DNA of 6,450 nucleotides from Sulfuricurvum sp. Lineage in GTDB: Bacteria; Campylobacterota; Campylobacteria; Campylobacterales; Sulfurimonadaceae. The stretch covers positions 1 to 6,450 of the forward strand of contig DZBC01000124.1 in the NCBI GenBank assembly GCA_022729835.1, given 5' to 3'. Below, in pieces: positions 6,301 to 6,450 of this stretch (position 1 is its first letter; every line of letters begins with the position of its first letter). Under the pieces are notes generated by a model that saw only the letters and a program-made list of their open reading frames with translations, was not told where the DNA came from and did not search any database. Made by a program: the position numbers and the translations under genes.

Positions 6301-6450
6301 CCGCTAGGCAGCAGCATAACCCAGCATACCGGCTTGCTCTTTGGCGGCACCGCAGAGAAGAACTCGCTTGTTTGGGACGGCGTCTCCACTTCGACGCCAA
6401 GCTACACCGCTGCCGTTTTAGATACCTTAAGCGTTTATGCCAACACTTCA
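3271..6450 (+). CDS. Large secreted multidomain protein (lamin-tail x3, DUF3616-like, Ig-like), 3'-truncated by window edge
   Basis: The frame from ATG 3271 stays open to the last base: 1060 codons, with start and signal intact and the C-terminus outside the window. Domains in order: Sec signal peptide 1-24 (KR, hydrophobic core, cleavage likely SLQA|H25); lamin-tail domain (LTD) about 27-212; LTD about 217-405; Ser/Glu linker 411-432; DUF3616-like region about 437-773; SbsA/Big_5-like Ig domain about 774-875; third LTD from 886. Each LTD opens with a variant of LIITEVNSNATGGDFFELYN and continues with the motifs GWKW and GKGD or its variant GGGD. The mature chain has almost no Cys (one, about residue 907). 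No catalytic motif is recognised. Bacterial LTDs occur in exported proteins, often joined to nucleases or other hydrolases, so an enzymatic or anchoring domain may follow downstream. My inference is an extracellular or surface protein binding a macromolecule; the substrate is unknown. Candidate promoter and RBS are just upstream. Confidence 0.93.
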   Translation, partial: MYPSTLKRFSMAVLPLCAALSLQAHTLLITEVNSNATGDDFFELYNYGTQTIDLEGWKWIDSDATFSSSDAITFSGVTIPAGGVLVVSKTADASAFRTTWGIDGSVAVYAASGKGLGGGDAVVVFDSNGSVAAAANYGTSNITASDATVIAPIPASVGGHAGLAAGGSNAKASMIWDASSFVVPRYIAAEVALLGSTAQAGDTLSIGSPGVVGTAPLIITEVNSNATGGDFFELYNHGAWDINLSGWKWIDDSATQLANAGTVTFGDIAVPAGETLVVGAFAAGSVDAFKSAWSLDGATLVYANGGPGLGKGDAVVLYNPHARVAAAVNYDLNSTTLAASDGTAIVGLSTLGVTNHAGVALGGSVEADSLIWDTLSTSHPTYINPTSGALGMPASGTLGTPGASGLTSGGSSSSESSSSSESSSSSEGSSSSAGAPDVNPDLIFETVEYYPQSTTVEGASDASTALKLAGNYLLVGDDEANRLRLYPAAGGTALKEFSFAPDMNTSGELDLEASTLAGSTYYIIGSHSNSKDGDEENSREHLLAYTLQDGGMDTNLTFQWRYTALEDDLVAWDNNNTHGLGVAYFGFGASAHGGVIPENLNGFSIEGLSVSPDGESLYLGFRAPVTYADTSDKALIIPLSIASLQGGSAVFGDPIFLNLGGRAIRSIKKVGTDDYLIIAGLSGSTRSEVLQNFRFYRWSGSAADAPVEYDANLDALRSVTLGSLESIAELKEVNATSYVHVLEDNGDTLWDANTTASKKLPYAQQKFRGHWIALGSPVVSPSTATLTGADSSIISGNALHVSFNQGVRSAAGSFVIHRAADNAEVARLDANDSNVSFDFNRVSIRLSLSAGNYYLNSVNALSDHYGRSVTLTRSDFSVVERPHYPLIITEVNSNATGGDFFELYNYSCDDINLSGWKWVDDAANPTDAVTFGDLIIPAKGVVVISNLASTTITTFKTVWSLDVNDTVYADVGPGLGKGDSVVVFDANDFVAASINYGINPITASDGTVIAPLGSSITQHTGLLFGGTAEKNSLVWDGVSTSTPSYTAAVLDTLSVYANTS
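3349..3906 (+). other. Lamin-tail domain 1
   Basis: Residues of about 27-212. It opens with the LTD signature (L-I-T-E-V-N-S-N, then D-D-F-F-E-L-Y-N-Y), then DLEGWKW, a beta-rich middle with IPAGGVLVVS, a GLGGGDAVVVFD segment, ANYG, and the typical closing GSPG near residue 209. It is the most diverged of the three copies at both protein and DNA level. Confidence 0.85.
3919..4485 (+). other. Lamin-tail domain 2
   Basis: Residues of about 217-405. The same motif order as copy 1: opening signature, NLSGWKWIDD, VPAGETLVV, GPGLGKGDAVVLY, AVNY and a closing GTLGTPG. It follows copy 1 almost directly, making a tandem pair, and leads into the Ser/Glu linker. Confidence 0.87.
3928..3968 (+). repeat. 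41-base direct repeat, copy 1 (LTD2)
   Basis: These 41 bases, coding from T-E-V-N to F-F-(E), are identical to 5935-5975. The equivalent stretch in LTD1 (from 3355) codes nearly the same residues but with several synonymous changes. The copies are in the same reading frame. Confidence 0.95.
4501..4566 (+). repeat. Poly-Ser/Glu linker coding region
   Basis: Residues 411-432 are Ser in blocks of four or five, separated by Glu (SSSSE, SSSSSE twice, then EGSSSS). The Ser codons are mixed (TCA, AGC, TCT, TCG, TCC, AGT), so this is not a simple DNA slippage tract. It separates the LTD pair from the DUF3616-like module. Confidence 0.9.
4579..5592 (+). other. DUF3616-like domain
   Basis: Residues of about 437-773. 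The marks, recalled from DUF3616 proteins, are: D-L-E-A at 510-513 followed by YYIIGSHSNSKDGDEENSRE (521-540); FSIEGLSVSPDGESLYLGFR (603-622), then a K-A-L-I-I-P-L segment; and a closing KFRGHW (766-771). These match the usual pattern of DxE, GSHxxxxDGxxxxSR, xEGLxxxPDGxxLxxGxR and KFRG. The fold resembles repeated beta-sheet blades, and its function is unknown. The assignment is by motif memory, not by a search. Confidence 0.75.
5593..5895 (+). other. SbsA/Big_5-like Ig domain
   Basis: Residues of about 775-875. It has the pattern of bacterial Ig-like domains of the SbsA type: a Pro/Ser lead (S-P-V-V-S-P), a strand with HVSFNQGV, FVIHR, a central SIRLSLSAGNYYLNS and the ending ALSDHYGR, where this family commonly has L-x-D-x-x-G-N. 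It probably works as a spacer or binding module between the DUF3616-like domain and the third LTD. Confidence 0.55.
5665..5674. repeat. Palindrome TTACATGTAA, copy 3 (in the lamin-tail gene)
   Basis: Third exact copy, inside the Ig-like domain, read as TTA-CAT-GTA-AGC (Leu-His-Val-Ser). TTA is an uncommon Leu codon in this gene, where CTC, CTT and CTG dominate. Confidence 0.9.
5926..6450 (+). other. Lamin-tail domain 3, cut by window edge
   Basis: It starts at residue 886 with the signature shared with copy 2, then NLSGWKWVDD, IIPAKGVVVIS, GPGLGKGDSVVVFD and INYG. By comparison with copies 1 and 2, only the closing GSPG/GTPG turn should remain beyond base 6450. It holds the single Cys of the mature visible chain (N-Y-S-C-D-D). 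Confidence 0.85.
5935..5975 (+). repeat. 41-base direct repeat, copy 2 (LTD3)
   Basis: Exact copy of 3928-3968, offset by 2007 bases (669 codons). Bases just outside differ at synonymous positions, so identity is confined to this block. Confidence 0.95.

Overview
This 6.45 kb window carries three genes, all on the + strand: the 3' half of a cobalamin-dependent methionine synthase gene (metH), a complete gene for a Ser-linker lipoprotein of unknown function, and the 5' part of a large secreted multidomain protein that runs off the right edge. Both exported proteins have N-terminal export signals and Ser-rich linkers, and their starts have a clear AAAGGA-type ribosome binding site five bases upstream. 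This fits a Gram-negative bacterium of intermediate GC content. The style (MetH ending, Ser/Ala/Val linkers behind a lipobox) would suit Campylobacterota of the Sulfurovum/Sulfuricurvum kind, but nothing in the window proves the taxon.

Layout. 1-1955: metH, missing its homocysteine domain and most of its pterin domain, but with cap, cobalamin and AdoMet-activation domains intact up to a normal stop. 1956-2041: short T-rich gap with a weak hairpin. 2042-3001: lipoprotein (319 aa) with lipobox, a Ser-rich stalk of about 70 residues and a four-cysteine, probably beta-rich domain. 3002-3270: the only long non-coding gap, with a GC-rich hairpin just after the lipoprotein stop, two groups of small inverted repeats and a candidate promoter. 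3271-6450 and beyond: a signal-peptide protein with the order lamin-tail (LTD), LTD, poly-Ser/Glu linker, DUF3616-like domain, SbsA/Big_5-like Ig domain, third LTD. 1060 codons are visible without a stop.

The genes do not look like one functional unit. metH is a housekeeping enzyme of methionine and one-carbon metabolism. The other two encode envelope or extracellular proteins and appear to be transcribed separately, given the hairpin and candidate promoter between them. The most unusual items are the domain architecture of the large protein, a 41-base exact in-frame repeat between its second and third LTDs, and a strongly over-represented palindrome, TTACATGTAA (three exact copies plus one shorter TACATGTA), which lies inside genes and is read in two different codon frames. 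I saw no RNA gene, CRISPR array, insertion sequence or defence system.
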